Source: Limonium bicolor (taxonomy: Eukaryota > Streptophyta > Magnoliopsida > Caryophyllales > Plumbaginaceae). Taken from it: a stretch of 64,000 bases of DNA. A program made the translations under genes and the position numbers. The notes under the pieces were generated by a model. The model was not told the origin of the DNA. It made no database searches and saw only the letters and a list, made by a program, of their open reading frames with translations. Shown piece after piece: positions 33,985 through 45,016 of the stretch (positions within the stretch are counted from its first letter, which is position 1; each line of letters opens with the position of its first letter). The stretch covers positions 99,078,839 through 99,142,838 of the forward strand of contig CM041778.1 of NCBI GenBank assembly GCA_023374045.1. Reading direction: 5' to 3'.

Positions 33985-34090
33985 TTTTGGTGAATGGCTG
34001 AAAACAGGGGAATCTGGTGAGGGAGTGACAAGAGAGTGATGAATTTGTTGTCGTTTGAAGGGGACGAATGTTACGGTTAGGGAAAGGGGT

Positions 34091-34098
34091 ATTTATAT
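34091..34098 (-). promoter_or_regulatory. Probable TATA box of the KCS gene
   Basis: The minus strand reads CATATAAATACC about 107 bases upstream of the ATG at 33984, a normal distance for a plant TATA box plus a short leader. This supports 33984, rather than the internal Met at 33781, as the original start. The leader is otherwise unremarkable. Confidence 0.6.
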
Positions 34099-34099
34099 G

Positions 34100-35460
34100 T
34101 CTCATTTCCAGGGAGCCTGCAGGATGAGTGTGAGAGTGATGAAGTTGAGGGGAGGGCGGGCGATTCGTGGCGTCCTGATTGTTAGGAGTTGGTGGTTGGG
34201 TTGGGTGGATGGATGAGATTATATTAAAAGATCTCTATCTATCTCTCTTTCTCTGTGGTGTGGTAGATGAAACAAACAGTAGTTTTTTTTTTAGTCATTT
34301 GAAGGATGATCAGTATATACGTAAGATCAATTTGGGTATGGTTGGTTGCGTTTAATGGAGGAGCTATGGGGCCAGGGTTAGCAATGGCGGATTTGACTCC
34401 GACACTGTTGTTTCTGGATACCTTCTTTATTTTTAACTTCGTCCTACTCACTGTTCTATCTATACGGTAATAAACAGTACACTGTCTTATTATGGGAGGC
34501 ACAGATAACGCAGACAATAGGCGCAGGCGAAAGCTCCCCGGCAATTCTTCCCATTTCTTTCAACTGCGTGCTCTTCAAAGTCCAATAATTGATGGTGATG
34601 CTTTGAAAACTATACGTTTATCTCATCAGAGGAAAGTTATGCACTAATGTGCGCTTCTTTTGGTTTTCCCGTCCTGATTTGTGTAAAGCAAAACCCCGGA
34701 TTTCTGTTTTGCAACACCTAACTAGCCAGAAAAGAATTACTCACTTTGCTTTTGAGTCGCCAATTTACATTACTCCCTTTATTTGTTACTAGTCCATTCT
34801 ATTTCGTTGCACCATGCATGGACTTAATTGTGTTCTACATAAGCTTCTTTTGAAAAATGCATCTCTCTCACCAAATCAATTAACAACCTTCTATCAACTT
34901 GCCAGATGTAGCGCCTTGGGGAGAGAGAAATGCTCCCTCTTCTCTCTTCCTTTTTCCCCACTTTGTTGGTTTGTGTAGCATGCAAACTCATCTTCATCTC
35001 TAAAATCTCCATAGTCTAGCTCATCTTCTCTCTAAATTCTACTGGTTTTAGCTCTTTCCCTTTCTTATTCTCTAGTCTAAACTCTTCTCTATCTTGTATT
35101 AATAAAGTGTGTTGCATGTTTCACCGATCCGTTGTTTCTCTATTGCTGATTTGGTGCCCACTTCTTCATTTTTGGGGATTCTGCACCAAGGAGCACCAGA
35201 TGGAGGACCAATTTCACGTTGTTCCTTCGTAGTGGTCGATCAGAAGATGGAAAGGACCAACTTTAAGATTTTCCTTCGATGGTTGTCAAGCAGGAGATGG
35301 AGCAGCAGTTGGTGGAGCTCCCGTGTCTTCTTTCCCTCTTCGACTTGCATGTTTATTTTGCTCTACTTATGTTTCTTCCCATTAATAAGTGGATTAGTTA
35401 TGTTTATTTCCACAAATGTGTTGTCTTAACCTTTTGCCTATAATAATTGGTTCCAAGTGT
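34100..35460. other. KCS upstream region and intergenic space, no further gene
   Basis: The region contains pyrimidine-rich runs near 34215-34250 and 35020-35100 and only short frames without domains. It would include any KCS promoter elements beyond the TATA box; none could be assigned with confidence. Confidence 0.4.
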
Positions 35461-35463
35461 TAG

Positions 35464-35662
35464 GAATGTTGTGTCCAAATCTAGCAATAAATCTCAGAAT
35501 GTAGTGTCTGGATCTAGCATTATATCTCTAGAAGTTGTGTCCGAATCTAGCAATAGATCTAGGTGTTGTGTCCGAATCTAGCAATAGATCTAGGTGTTGT
35601 GTCCGGATCTAGCAATAGATCTTGGAATGTTGCAACCGGATCTAGCTTTATATCTAGGTATG
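35464..35662. repeat. 31-bp minisatellite, about six copies
   Basis: The unit 'gttgtgtccgaatctagcaatagatctaggt' starts at 35534, 35565 and 35596, a period of 31, with more diverged copies on both sides. Variants are 'gtgtccggatctagc' and 'gcaaccggatctagc'. It is non-coding and gives a chance 89-codon frame downstream. The intergenic sequence from 35663 to 36655 shows nothing further. Confidence 0.85.
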
Positions 35663-36664
35663 TTGTTGGTTTGTGGGTTCATCCCCACCTTTTCTTAGTT
35701 CCAAGAGGTGATTGTCTGAAAAAGCATGAAAAACTCTCTTGTCCTCTTTGGTCAGGAAGAATTGCATCTTTAGATTTAGGTATTGTTCGGGCAAAGCCTA
35801 TTGGATTCATCAATATTGTCGTTGTCTCCTGACTATATTTTGGACTGGCTTAGAGTCATTGTTTTACCCTCATTAATGGAATGTTTTCTTACGAAAAACC
35901 CCTTTGGCCAAAAATCGCGTAAAATTGACAATTCATAACCTTTTTTTGTGCATAACTTGTATGATTCATGGCCTTTTGTATAATTCAAAACATACGAAAA
36001 TGACTTATTCGCGCTTGAATATTTGACTCCAAGTTTTACACTTATTTACTCCTCATTACGGTCAGCATTTTAAAATATATACACTTAATTAAGTTTGTCA
36101 TCAGCTGCTTACTGTTGTATGAAATATTGAGGGATTAAGAGGTACTATGAACTTAAATATTTGTTGATGGTGTAATATATATCACCTCAAGTGGCCCTTT
36201 TCACCAAATGACTAGAGCCCTTAATGGTGCTAGAAGATTAGAAGTCCTAAGGAGTCCAATGTGTGATGGTGTTCAATAAAAGATTCTAGAGTTTGCTTCT
36301 TGGTAACGGGATTTGCTCGCTTGCAACTCTTACAAATTGGTTTTGCTGTTTTTTTTCAAGGTTGTTTTAGTTTGTGATTATATTTTAGTTGGGTAGATTG
36401 TTGTATTTGGTTGAGAGCAATCCTTAGCTGTTTAAACCATCTCATGGTTAACCTGCTACTCAGTAGCCCATGATAAAAAAAAACCTCAACTTAACCACTA
36501 GACTATCACTCATGCTAACTAATACACGAAGGGGCATGAGAGTCCACTAGAATGCAGACAAAAGAAAACTCATGATGATCATTCAAATAACAAAAAAAAG
36601 TAGCCACCAAAAGGAAAGTGAGGTGCTTAAGATGCTTATTTCGTTTTGCCTCACATTTCATTTT

Positions 36665-37296
36665 GAGAAATTTCATGAAGTGTTACTATATTTTTGACTA
36701 ATTTATGAAATGCCATTAAAAAAAGTTAAAAAAGGTCACATATTTTTGTAAAAGTTTATGAAATGCCACTATAGTCATTGACCAAATGGAAAAAAAAAAC
36801 AAAAATACCCCTACTAGTTTGTAAAATACTTTTAAAGTTCATAATATGCCTCTAAGTGTTAAAAAATTCACAAAAAAATCAAAATACAATAAAAATATAA
36901 AATAATATATATAAATTAAAAATTTTTATAAAAATTGAAAAAAAATCATAAAATCATAAAATATTAAAACAAAAATTATTTCATTTTTAAAATTTATTCA
37001 ATATCATAAAAAGAATATTCTGTTCTACACAAATAAATTATACGAATTTTTCTACCAATATTCTTTTTCTTGTATTTTGAATTTTTTTGTGAATTTTTTT
37101 AACACTTAGGTGTATATTGTGAACTTTAAAAACATTTTGTTAATTAGTAGGGTATTTTTATCTTTTTTCATTCGTTCCATGACTATAATAACATTTCATA
37201 GACTTTTATGAAAATATAGTGATATTTTATGACTTTCTTTTTTTAGTGATATTTTATGAATTAGCAAAAAATATAGTATCATCTCATGAAATTTCC
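36665..37296. mobile_element. Mutator-like foldback element (632 bp)
   Basis: The left half (from GAGAAATTTCATGAAGTG) and the reverse complement of the right half (GGAAATTTCATGAGATG) match over roughly 250 bases, down to an AT-rich loop near 36900-36980. A 9-bp duplication TTTCATTTT flanks it perfectly (36656-36664 and 37297-37305). A 9-bp duplication with long terminal inverted repeats is the Mutator-like pattern. There is no transposase. The arms contain smaller repeats ('tttatgaaatgycaytat'). Confidence 0.8.
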
Positions 37297-37518
37297 TTTC
37301 ATTTTTTATACGAGCTTGAGCCTCCGCGGGCAGAAGAAAGATAAGCTCGATATGTAATTGTATAAGAAATGAAGTGTTTCTACTCAAAGGGGAGTGTTTG
37401 GGAAATGGCAATCTATATGAGTGTCTATACCCATAATGCATAGGACCTCTTTGTTGATACTTGATAATGAAGGTTGTTGTTTCTTTGCCAAGGGAAGGGG
37501 GCGTTTGTTTCAAACGGG

Positions 37519-37793
37519 TATTGGAAATAGCCTAGTCTGTATTATAGGATTAAGGTTACATGTAATCTTTCTCTTATAGTTTGTACTCTAGGTCCAATAT
37601 TGTAATTTGATGAGTCCGGTCTGCTTATTGATAAGAACCAGACTGGCCTACCCCTCCTTATCTCCCCGACTTCTTCCTTTCCCTTCTCTGAGATACAGAA
37701 CACAAGAACATATCTCTCTCTCTGTAACCATTGATTGCTTTCTTGAGCGGATTGCGAAGTAATGAAGAATCGTTTCCTTTGCTAAAATTGATA
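37519..37793 (+). repeat. Copia-B 5' LTR (275 bp)
   Basis: It starts TATTGGAAATAG, with TA in place of the usual TG in both copies, and ends AAAATTGATA. A pyrimidine-rich stretch with 'tctctctctctg' lies near the 3' end. Confidence 0.93.
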
Positions 37794-37805
37794 TGGTATC
37801 AGAGC
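37794..37805 (+). other. Copia-B primer-binding site
   Basis: TGGTATCAGAGC directly follows the 5' LTR. It is the standard Copia site complementary to the initiator tRNA-Met 3' end. Confidence 0.92.
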
Positions 37806-37827
37806 AGTGATTTTCAGTCCTGCAACA

Positions 37828-38661
37828 ATGAGTGATAAAGAAACAGACAAATCGGGCGGCGACGATGCTCACGGGAAGAAGAAAGCTTCGAGCAGCGGGA
37901 CGACGATAATCGATCCCAGCGACCCTCTCTACATTCACTCAGCCGAACAACCAGGGCAACTTCTAACTACGAAGTTCACTGGGCAAGGATTTCATGCCTA
38001 GAAATGGGGAATGAGAAGAGCGCTGCGTGCGAAGAACAAACTAGGGTTTGTCGAAGGAACCATAACCCGTCCAAGCGACCAAGATCCAGTACGATTAGCG
38101 GCATGGGAGCGAGTAAACTCTCTGGTTTGCTCATGGATTATAACAGCACTTGCGCCAAATATAGGGCGAAGCATTATGTACTCAGAAGACCCGCAACAAA
38201 TCTGGAAGTGGCTTTCCAAGCGTTTTGAGAAGAAAAATCTGACTACTCTCCACACGATTAAAAGTCAGATCTCGAGTTTGAAGCAAGGTGAAGATTCGAT
38301 CACGGATTATTTCATGAAACTTCGAGAGGTATGGTCGGAGTACGAATTAGCTTTGCCCCAAGAAACATGCGATTGCTGTTCAAGCTGTAAGTCCAGAGAT
38401 CTTTTCCTGAAGCACAAGGAGAACGAAGAGTTGATACACTTCCTCATGGGTCTCAATAAGAGTTACCTTCACCTCTGCGGCCAGATCATGGCGATGAAGG
38501 AAATACCTACCTTGGAGGAAGCCTATTCGCTTTTGATTCAAGAAGAGGAACAAAGAGGAAGTTATGAACCAAGAGAAGAAGAGGAGACAAGTTTCAATTG
38601 TTTGGAAAACTGTTTTCTGGATTGTATTTTGTTGATACACAAACTTTGTATACTGTTGTGA
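37828..38661 (+). pseudogene. Copia-B gag with amber codon; C-terminus lost
   Basis: The start at 37828 (MSDKETDKSGG) leads to the Copia gag leader (DPSDPLYIHSAEQPG, FTGQGFHA). A TAG follows at 37999-38001, where the related Copia-C has Trp. The same frame then continues cleanly: KNKLGFVEGTITRP, LFLKHKENEELIHFLMGLNK, MAMKEIPTLEEAYSLL. The zinc-knuckle end is missing because a deletion joins gag to pre-integrase sequence near 38595. On the opposite strand the Trp-to-stop change is a C-to-T in CAG context. Confidence 0.9.
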
Positions 38662-41620
38662 CAAAGAAGAAACCTGATGTAATTCTGTACACTAGCTTAG
38701 ACAGGGAAGACCCTGATCATAACAGTCTTAGAAAATTATCCCTATGGCATCATAGATTAGGGCATATTCCCCTAAGGAAACTGTGTTCTATACCTGAATT
38801 AGATACTAAGAATTACTCAGATAAGGTTCTCCCATGCACAGTTTGTTTTAAAGCTAAAGGCAAAAGACATAAGTTTCCTCTTTCAAGCATTCAAACGTTA
38901 CATCCTTTTGAACTAATTCACATAGATATCTGCGGCCCCATGAGAGATGAAACATCAGAGGGATGTAGATACTTCTTAACCATTGTAGATGACTTCACCA
39001 GGGCAACCTGGATAAGACTTCTCAAACATAAATCTGAGGGAATGCGAGAAAAAGAAACTTCATAATCCTCATTGAAAAACAAATGAACCTGCAAGTGAAG
39101 AAGGTTAGGAGTGACAATGCCAAGGAATTAGGCAAATCCCTAGAGGGAGTGGACTTTTTTGCCAGCAAGGGCATTATACACCAAACAAGCTGCCCACATA
39201 CCCCTCAACAAAACGGTGTTGTTGAGAGAAAATAGGGGCACTTAATGGAAATAGCAAGAGCCTTTCTCTTTCAGTCTGGTTTAGAAAACACTTTCTGGGG
39301 CCATTGCTTAGAGCAATCTGCCTACATAATAAACAGAACTCCTAGCAAAGCATTAAAAGGTAAAACTCCTTTTGAAAAACTTTTTGGAATAAAACCTGAT
39401 TATCATAAACTAAGAGCATTTGGATGCTTATGTTATGCCACCAACATAGAACCAAAAAGAAGTAAACTAGATTCAAGATCTTCTCCCTGCATCTACTTAG
39501 GAAACTGCAAGAATACTAAAGGGGCAAAGGTTCTCTCTCTAGAAGACAGAACCATTAAGATTAGCAGAGATATAACATTTTTTGAACATATTTATCCCCT
39601 AAGAGAGAAAGAATGGAAGGATCTTTATCGAGACAACAAAGAAGAAACAGAAAACCCATTCTTGCTTCCTGATAACCAAAATCATGATGATGACATACCT
39701 ATAATTAAAGAATCAAAAGTAAGGAAAGAGCTAAATAGTGAAGACAACACACCAGAAGAAATCCCACCTGAACAAGATACCCACACACCAGAAGAAATCC
39801 CATCTGAACAAGATACCCAATCAGCTGAAACCATGAACCTAAGAAGATCCAGTAGGACCCATAGAGCCCCATCAAAGTATAATGATTACATTAGCTCCTC
39901 AGCCCATAGTAACAGGGATATCTTCTCAGCCATTCTTACTTCTAGGTTACATCAAGGAAATCAAAACAATTCTACTACTTCTGTCATAGAAACACTGACT
40001 AATTTTTTACCAAATCAGACCATCCTCTCCTGCTCCCTTCATCAAAATGCCAACATTTTCCTTGACAAACTTCATGACCTAGAAGAACCTTCAAACTACA
40101 AGAATGCCAGCAAAGATCCTAGATGGGTGAGGGCTATGACTGAAGAATTCGAAGCTCTAAAACAGAATAATACTTGGTCCATTGTAGATCTTCCTCAAGG
40201 CAAGAAACCTATAAGTTGCAAGTGGGTTTATAAGACAAAATTAAAAGCAGATGGGAGCCTAGAACGTTTCAAGGCTAGGTTAGTAGTGAGGGGATTTACT
40301 CAAAAACACGGCTTAGATTATGAAGAGACCTTTTCCCCAGTGGTTAAACACACAACTATTAGAGCCCTAGTGATAACTACAATCAAGAAAGGTTGGGTGT
40401 TGGATCAGCTGGATGTAAATAACGCATTCCTTCATGGAAACCTCCATGAAGATGTGTACATGACCATTCCTGAGGGTCTTAGAGTCAATGGGAAAAACAA
40501 GGTTTGCAAACTGAATAAATCAATCTATGGACTGAAGCAAGCCTCCCGACAGTGGTACGAGAGACTTCCTGATTTCCTGAAGAATCTAGGATTTCACCAC
40601 TCTCAGAATGATCACTCTTTGTTTATAAAAAGGAACAAGGTCAACATAACCCTTTTAGGTATTTATGTTGACGACATTCTGGTTGTGGGAAACAACACCA
40701 AGGAAATACAGTTTTTGAAAAACCAACTTAACAAAGAATTCAGAATTAAAGATCTGGGTAGACTTAATTATTTCCTTGGGATGGAATTCTTAGAAACAGA
40801 AGGAGGCATGATCATGTCCCAAAGAAAATATTCAAACCAGATTGTCAAAGAATTTGGAATGGAAAACTCAAGAACCGCAGTTTCACCACTGCCCATTAAT
40901 ATAAAATTATACCTAGACTCTGGAAATAAACTAGAAAACCCTACTGTCTATAGATGTTTGGTAGGAAAAATGAATTTCCTAACCAACACCAGACCAGACA
41001 TTGGTTATGCGGTTCAGTATTTGAGTCAGTTTTTGCAATCTCCAACAACAGAACATTTAAAGGCTGCTTATCATACACTGTCATATATAAAGGGAACCTC
41101 AGGTTTTGGGTTGTTCTTTAATGACAAAAATGTTTTTGAGTTAGTTGCTTACTGTGATTCAGATTGGGCCTCGTGCCCAATCACAAGGAAATCAGTGCCA
41201 GGTCACTATATTATGCTTGGAGGATGTCCTCTATGTTGGAAATCGAAAAAACAGGTCTCGGTCTCTTTGTCCTCTGCTGAAGCAGAATATAGGGCAATGA
41301 GGCAAGTCACTAGTGAACTCAGTTGGCTAAGTAGGCTGCTGAATGAGGTAGGTCTTACTGATATTACACCAATTCCAGTAAATTGTGACAATCTTGCTGC
41401 AGTACACATAGCGAAAAACCCAGTTTCTCACGAACGCACAAAGCATATCGAATTGGATTGCCACTTTGTGCGTGAGAAACTGCAAGAAGGTCTGATTCAT
41501 GTGCAATATGTGCCCAGTAAACATCAGCTAGCTGATGTAATGACTAAGGCACTACCAGGTAAAAATTATCAAAATATGTTTAACTCTCTGGGATTGCAGG
41601 AATATAAAGACAATGGCTGA
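38598..41620 (+). pseudogene. Copia-B pol: integrase, RT and RNase H nearly intact
   Basis: The pre-integrase and integrase zinc finger (WHHRLGHIPLRKLCS, CTVCFKAKGKRHKF) and core start (HIDICGPM, IVDDFTRATW) lie in the 38598-39065 frame. A frameshift near 39045 and a TAG at 39232-39234, just after QQNGVVERK, interrupt the core. From 39245 a 791-codon frame runs to 41620. It has the integrase end, an acidic linker with a doubled TPEEIPxEQDT phrase, RT (CKWVYKTKLKADGSLERFKA, YVDDILVVGN near residue 474) and RNase H (CDSDWASCP near 637, SSAEAEYRAM, RTKHIELDCHFVREKL), ending QNMFNSLGLQEYKDNG. RT and RNase H look functional. Confidence 0.93.
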
Positions 41621-41671
41621 CTGAGACAGGAAAGCAAAAGCACAGATCATACACAATACCGACCGTACTTT

Positions 41672-41686
41672 TGAGGGGGGGGGGGG
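41672..41686 (+). other. Copia-B polypurine tract
   Basis: TTGAGGGGGGGGGGGG lies directly before the 3' LTR. The G-run is unusually long, which may be replication or sequencing slippage. Confidence 0.85.
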
Positions 41687-41958
41687 TATTGGAAATAGCC
41701 TAGTCTGTATTATAGGATTAAGGTTACATGTAATCTTTCTCTTATAGTTTGTACTCTAGGTCCAATATTGTAATTTGAGTCCGGTCTGCTTATTGATGAG
41801 AACCAGACCGGCCTACCCCTCCTTATCTCCCCGACTTCTTCCTTTCCCTTCTCTGAGATACAGAACACAAGAACATATCTCTCTCTCTGTAACCATTGAT
41901 TGCTTTCTTGAGCGGATTGCGAAGTAATGAAGAATCGTTTCCTTTGCTAAAATTGATA
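41687..41958 (+). repeat. Copia-B 3' LTR (272 bp)
   Basis: Near-identical to 37519-37793; it lacks three bases at 'ttgatgag' and differs at 'gataag/gatgag' and 'gactgg/gaccgg'. The ACGGG target duplication follows. Confidence 0.93.
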
Positions 41959-42323
41959 ACGGGGAAACAGAATGGAATCAGGAAAAGGGATAAAGAGAAA
42001 TGGAAAAGAATTTCTTTTGGTTTTCCGGGTTGTTTGTTTGAGCTGGGGGAAATGAAATAAATAACCGATCAATGGTCAACGGCTGTTGGTTGCCGGTCAA
42101 CAGTCATTAGTTGTCGGTCAACATTCACCGGTCACCGGTCAATGGTCATATGCCCCGGTCAAAGTGTATTGGGGAAAGAGAATCTCATTCCCTAGTAGGG
42201 GTGGGGAATCAAGATAGAGGGTTTTGGAGTGATCCCATTCCCTTTCTCTTTCTTAAAAATAGGAAAAACTGGCAAAACAAACAGTAGGATTCCTTTTTCT
42301 GATTACCACAAAACAAACACCCC

Positions 42324-43187
42324 ATAAAATCAGTTTAATAGAGAACATGGACGGAATTATGCATTTTGTTCGGAATAGATCCCGAAAATGCGCCAAACGT
42401 AGAGTATAATTCAAATTAGAATATTTTTAATTTGTCCTTGTTTACCCTTTCTTTCACAGGCAAGCTACAAGTAATCTAGTGATAATTTGTAGTTAACCAA
42501 GACTTATCTATTTGTAAAATTTTCCTTATACGAGACATATTTGATCTCCTGAAAAACCTCTATTAGTCAAATGGCAACCTTTGTTTGATAATTTCATGTG
42601 TGACTCTTCGTAACTTTTCAAACATGTTCCGATTGTTACCCAATGAGATAAACGGCCTTATTAATTAAAAATAAAAACTTGGGCTCTACGTCAACACGAA
42701 ACACGATATTTTCAAGTCTTGTCTGTCACTTAGTACTAAATTTTCTTAGTGAATATGAAGTGGTGCTTACTGTTTAATGAAGGAAAATTTCAGGTTTCGG
42801 TGAACCTAAACAACATAAAAAATAAGACATGCGGTGAACTATATTCGGGTGAAGTCATTGTCGTCTCTAAATTTTTACTCTCCCTGTCCAAATCTTGTGG
42901 TTTGATTTCAATATTTAATATATAAAATAATAATGAAATTCTTATGTGAAAAACTATATATTATATAACCTAAATTTTAAAAATTATTTTATTTTATATG
43001 TTTAATATTAAATCATATCAAGACAAAGATAATATGTATTAATAATTTTTTAGATAAAGAGTCAATTTTTTTTTCCGCTATAGACTAGAGTAACATATGT
43101 ATTCTCAATATTGTCACTTGGGTTGAGAACACTTTTCTTTTTGAACTTTTTTATCACTCAGTTTTACCAGCTACAGTTGACCAATCA
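42324..43187. other. AT-rich intergenic, no feature seen
   Basis: There are no coding frames of note and no repeats with clear ends. Short frames are unsupported. Confidence 0.4.
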
Positions 43188-43364
43188 GGGGCCGTTCGGT
43201 GGCAGCTCCCAAAAGCTACTATGAGTAGCTTTTTTATTAATCTATCTCTAGTTAACCTATTGTAACTTGACATATCTGCATTGGGTTAAATTTTAACAAA
43301 TAACCAACTGACACATGGCAACATTAATCTACCTGTTTTCTAAAAGCTGTGAAAGAACGGCCCC
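43188..43364. mobile_element. Tourist-like MITE (177 bp)
   Basis: The ends are GGGGCCGTTCGGTGGC and, inverted, GGGGCCGTTCTTTCAC. The flanks are TCA on both sides (43185-43187 and 43365-43367), a 3-bp duplication. A GGSC..GTT end and a 3-bp T-N-A duplication fit PIF/Harbinger (Tourist) MITEs. Subterminal 'aaaagct' repeats are mirrored at both ends. Confidence 0.75.
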
Positions 43365-43711
43365 TCAATTAATAACGCTACCTTTTGTAATTCCATTTTC
43401 TTTCATGCATGAATAAAGGCTAAATACCAAATTATCAACAAAAAAAAAATCTTTTGTACCATTGTCCTATAATTCAGATATTCTTCCACTGACTTAAAGG
43501 TCTATTAATAGGACGGGAAAAAGAAAGTACGCATCGAGCATGGGTTCCTCTTTCACATCATGTCTTGATTGCAGGCTGGTCGCCGGTCGTCCTCCATTCC
43601 AGGCCCTCGGCAGAAGGAAATTAAATAGACGGCCGACGACCAATTGAAGAAATGTACCTATACGTGCAGAACGAAACCGATATGTTTACAGACCAGTATC
43701 CAAACTCTTCT

Positions 43712-44953
43712 TTTTTTTTTTTTGATAAGTTGCTGGGAGGTCCCAGTTATAAGGCAATACTATGGCATAAATGCCTTTCTTGCCAAAGGTACATCCAGAA
43801 CATAAAACTAAGAACAAACCAGTTATTGGTCATACAAGAGTTGGAACAGATTCCTGGAGGAGAAAACAGAATGAGAAGGGATGTTTAGTGCATGCTTGCA
43901 CCATTCGATGGTGTTCCTTTTTGTTGCATCTGCTAGTTCTGACCATGCAGCTGCTGTCTGTTCGAATATGAGCTTGTTGCGTCGGGACCAGATGGTGGCG
44001 ATGGCGTGAAAGAACGTAGACGACCAAAGTAGTGAGTCGCTGGAGCGAGAGATTACACCTTGCCAGGCAAGGAACAGCTCTAGCGGAGATTGTGGGAAAA
44101 TGAAAAAGACTCCCCACCAGTCTAGCATCAGGCTCCAGAGTTGGCGAGTTTCTGGACAGTGAATGAACAAATGCTCTGTTGTTTCAACAGCGACCTCACA
44201 GAAGACACACATTATTTGCCCCAATGGGATTACGTCTTTCGCGAAGAGTATATCTTTTGTCTGCAGCCTTCCCTGAACAAAGAACCAAACCAGCAGCTCT
44301 GTTCTTGGCGGGGCGAAATTGTGCCAGAACGCCTTGCACCATGCTATCGGGGCTGGGACTGTATGCTCCATTACCGCTTCATAAAAGGAGGATGCCGTGA
44401 AGACTCCATCCGGGTTGCCTTTCCAGGTTAGCTTGTCTGAGTGGTCGGTTAGGCGTGGTGTTGCGGTGTCTATTAATTGAAGGAGCTGGTCCACCTGTGT
44501 ACGTTCATATAGGAAGAGTTCCCGTCTCCATAGGAAATTCCAGGACCATTGCAGGCCCGTCCATACCCCCATCTCATATACTGTCGTATGTTTTTGATCA
44601 TTAATCAAGAACAGACGGGGGAAAATAGTTTTCAGCGGCTGATTCCCAATCCATGTATCAAACCAGAACCGAACTTTCTTTCCGTTATGAATGGTCCATC
44701 TCATATTTGTTTCCATGATATGAGCATGCGATGGTTTCCAGGAAGCTATAGACAAAATGCCTTTCCACGTGCCCTTTCTTTTAGTGTTTCCCCATTTAGC
44801 ATCTGTTATCGGTAGGTTCACCTGGACGTTATATATAGAGCAGATAATGTTCTTCCATAATTTCCCATCCTCTACCTGGAAACGCCACCACCATTTGAAT
44901 AATAAAGCTGCGTTTTTTGTCTCCAGGTCTGCAATGCCTAGTCCGCCACCACC
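43712..44953 (-). mobile_element. 5'-truncated L1-type LINE insertion
   Basis: On the minus strand the element ends in a poly(A) tail (plus-strand T run, to 43723). A 14-bp duplication ATCCAAACTCTTCT flanks it (43698-43711 and 44954-44967). Poly(A), a variable-length duplication and 5' truncation are the marks of target-primed LINE integration. It carries only the C-terminal part of ORF2. Confidence 0.93.
43823..44953 (-). pseudogene. LINE ORF2 C-terminal fragment (zf-RVT region)
   Basis: About 376 codons of LINE ORF2 remain, downstream of the reverse transcriptase. The start GGGGLGIADLETKNAALLFK is the usual segment after RT, followed by RWTIHNGKKVRFWFDTWIG and the zinc-binding reverse-transcriptase-associated domain (KAFWHNFAPPRTELLVWFF, CVFCEVAVETTEHLFIHC). 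The frame is intact to its stop near 43823, so the insertion is not very old. The open frame extends by chance past the truncation point into flanking DNA up to 45016; that part is not LINE sequence. There are no endonuclease or RT motifs, so it is dead on arrival. Confidence 0.9.
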
Positions 44954-45016
44954 ATCCAAACTCTTCTGATGTACTTGATTCAAAATAAAAAAGAACTCTT
45001 CTGATGCAACCACCAA

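Larger units (their letters stand above)
37519..41958 (+). mobile_element. Copia-B: young but internally deleted Copia retrotransposon
   Basis: The LTRs at 37519-37793 and 41687-41958 differ by only about two substitutions and one 3-bp indel. The target duplication ACGGG is perfect (37514-37518 and 41959-41963). The primer-binding site and polypurine tract are intact. The interior has gag and most of pol, but the zinc knuckle and protease are deleted near 38590-38605. Gag carries a nonsense codon and the integrase has a frameshift and a stop. It is recent but cannot move autonomously. Confidence 0.95.
37498..42323. mobile_element. MITE-like sequence split by Copia-B
   Basis: The left end GGGGCGTTTGTTTC (37498) and the right end (reverse complement GGGGTGTTTGTTTTG, ending 42323) form inverted repeats once Copia-B is excised, giving an element of about 385 bp. 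The G-rich TGTTTG-type end resembles Tourist-like (PIF/Harbinger) MITEs. No target duplication was resolved. The interior at 42064-42165 has a short array of 'ccggtcaa' phrases. Confidence 0.5.

Noticed and set aside
34239..34544. 101-codon minus-strand frame upstream of KCS
   Set aside because: It has no family motif and its position is promoter-proximal; chance is the simplest explanation.
43823..45016. Complete 397-codon gene starting MVVASEE
   Set aside because: The first 21 codons lie outside the LINE, beyond its target duplication border; the rest is LINE ORF2.
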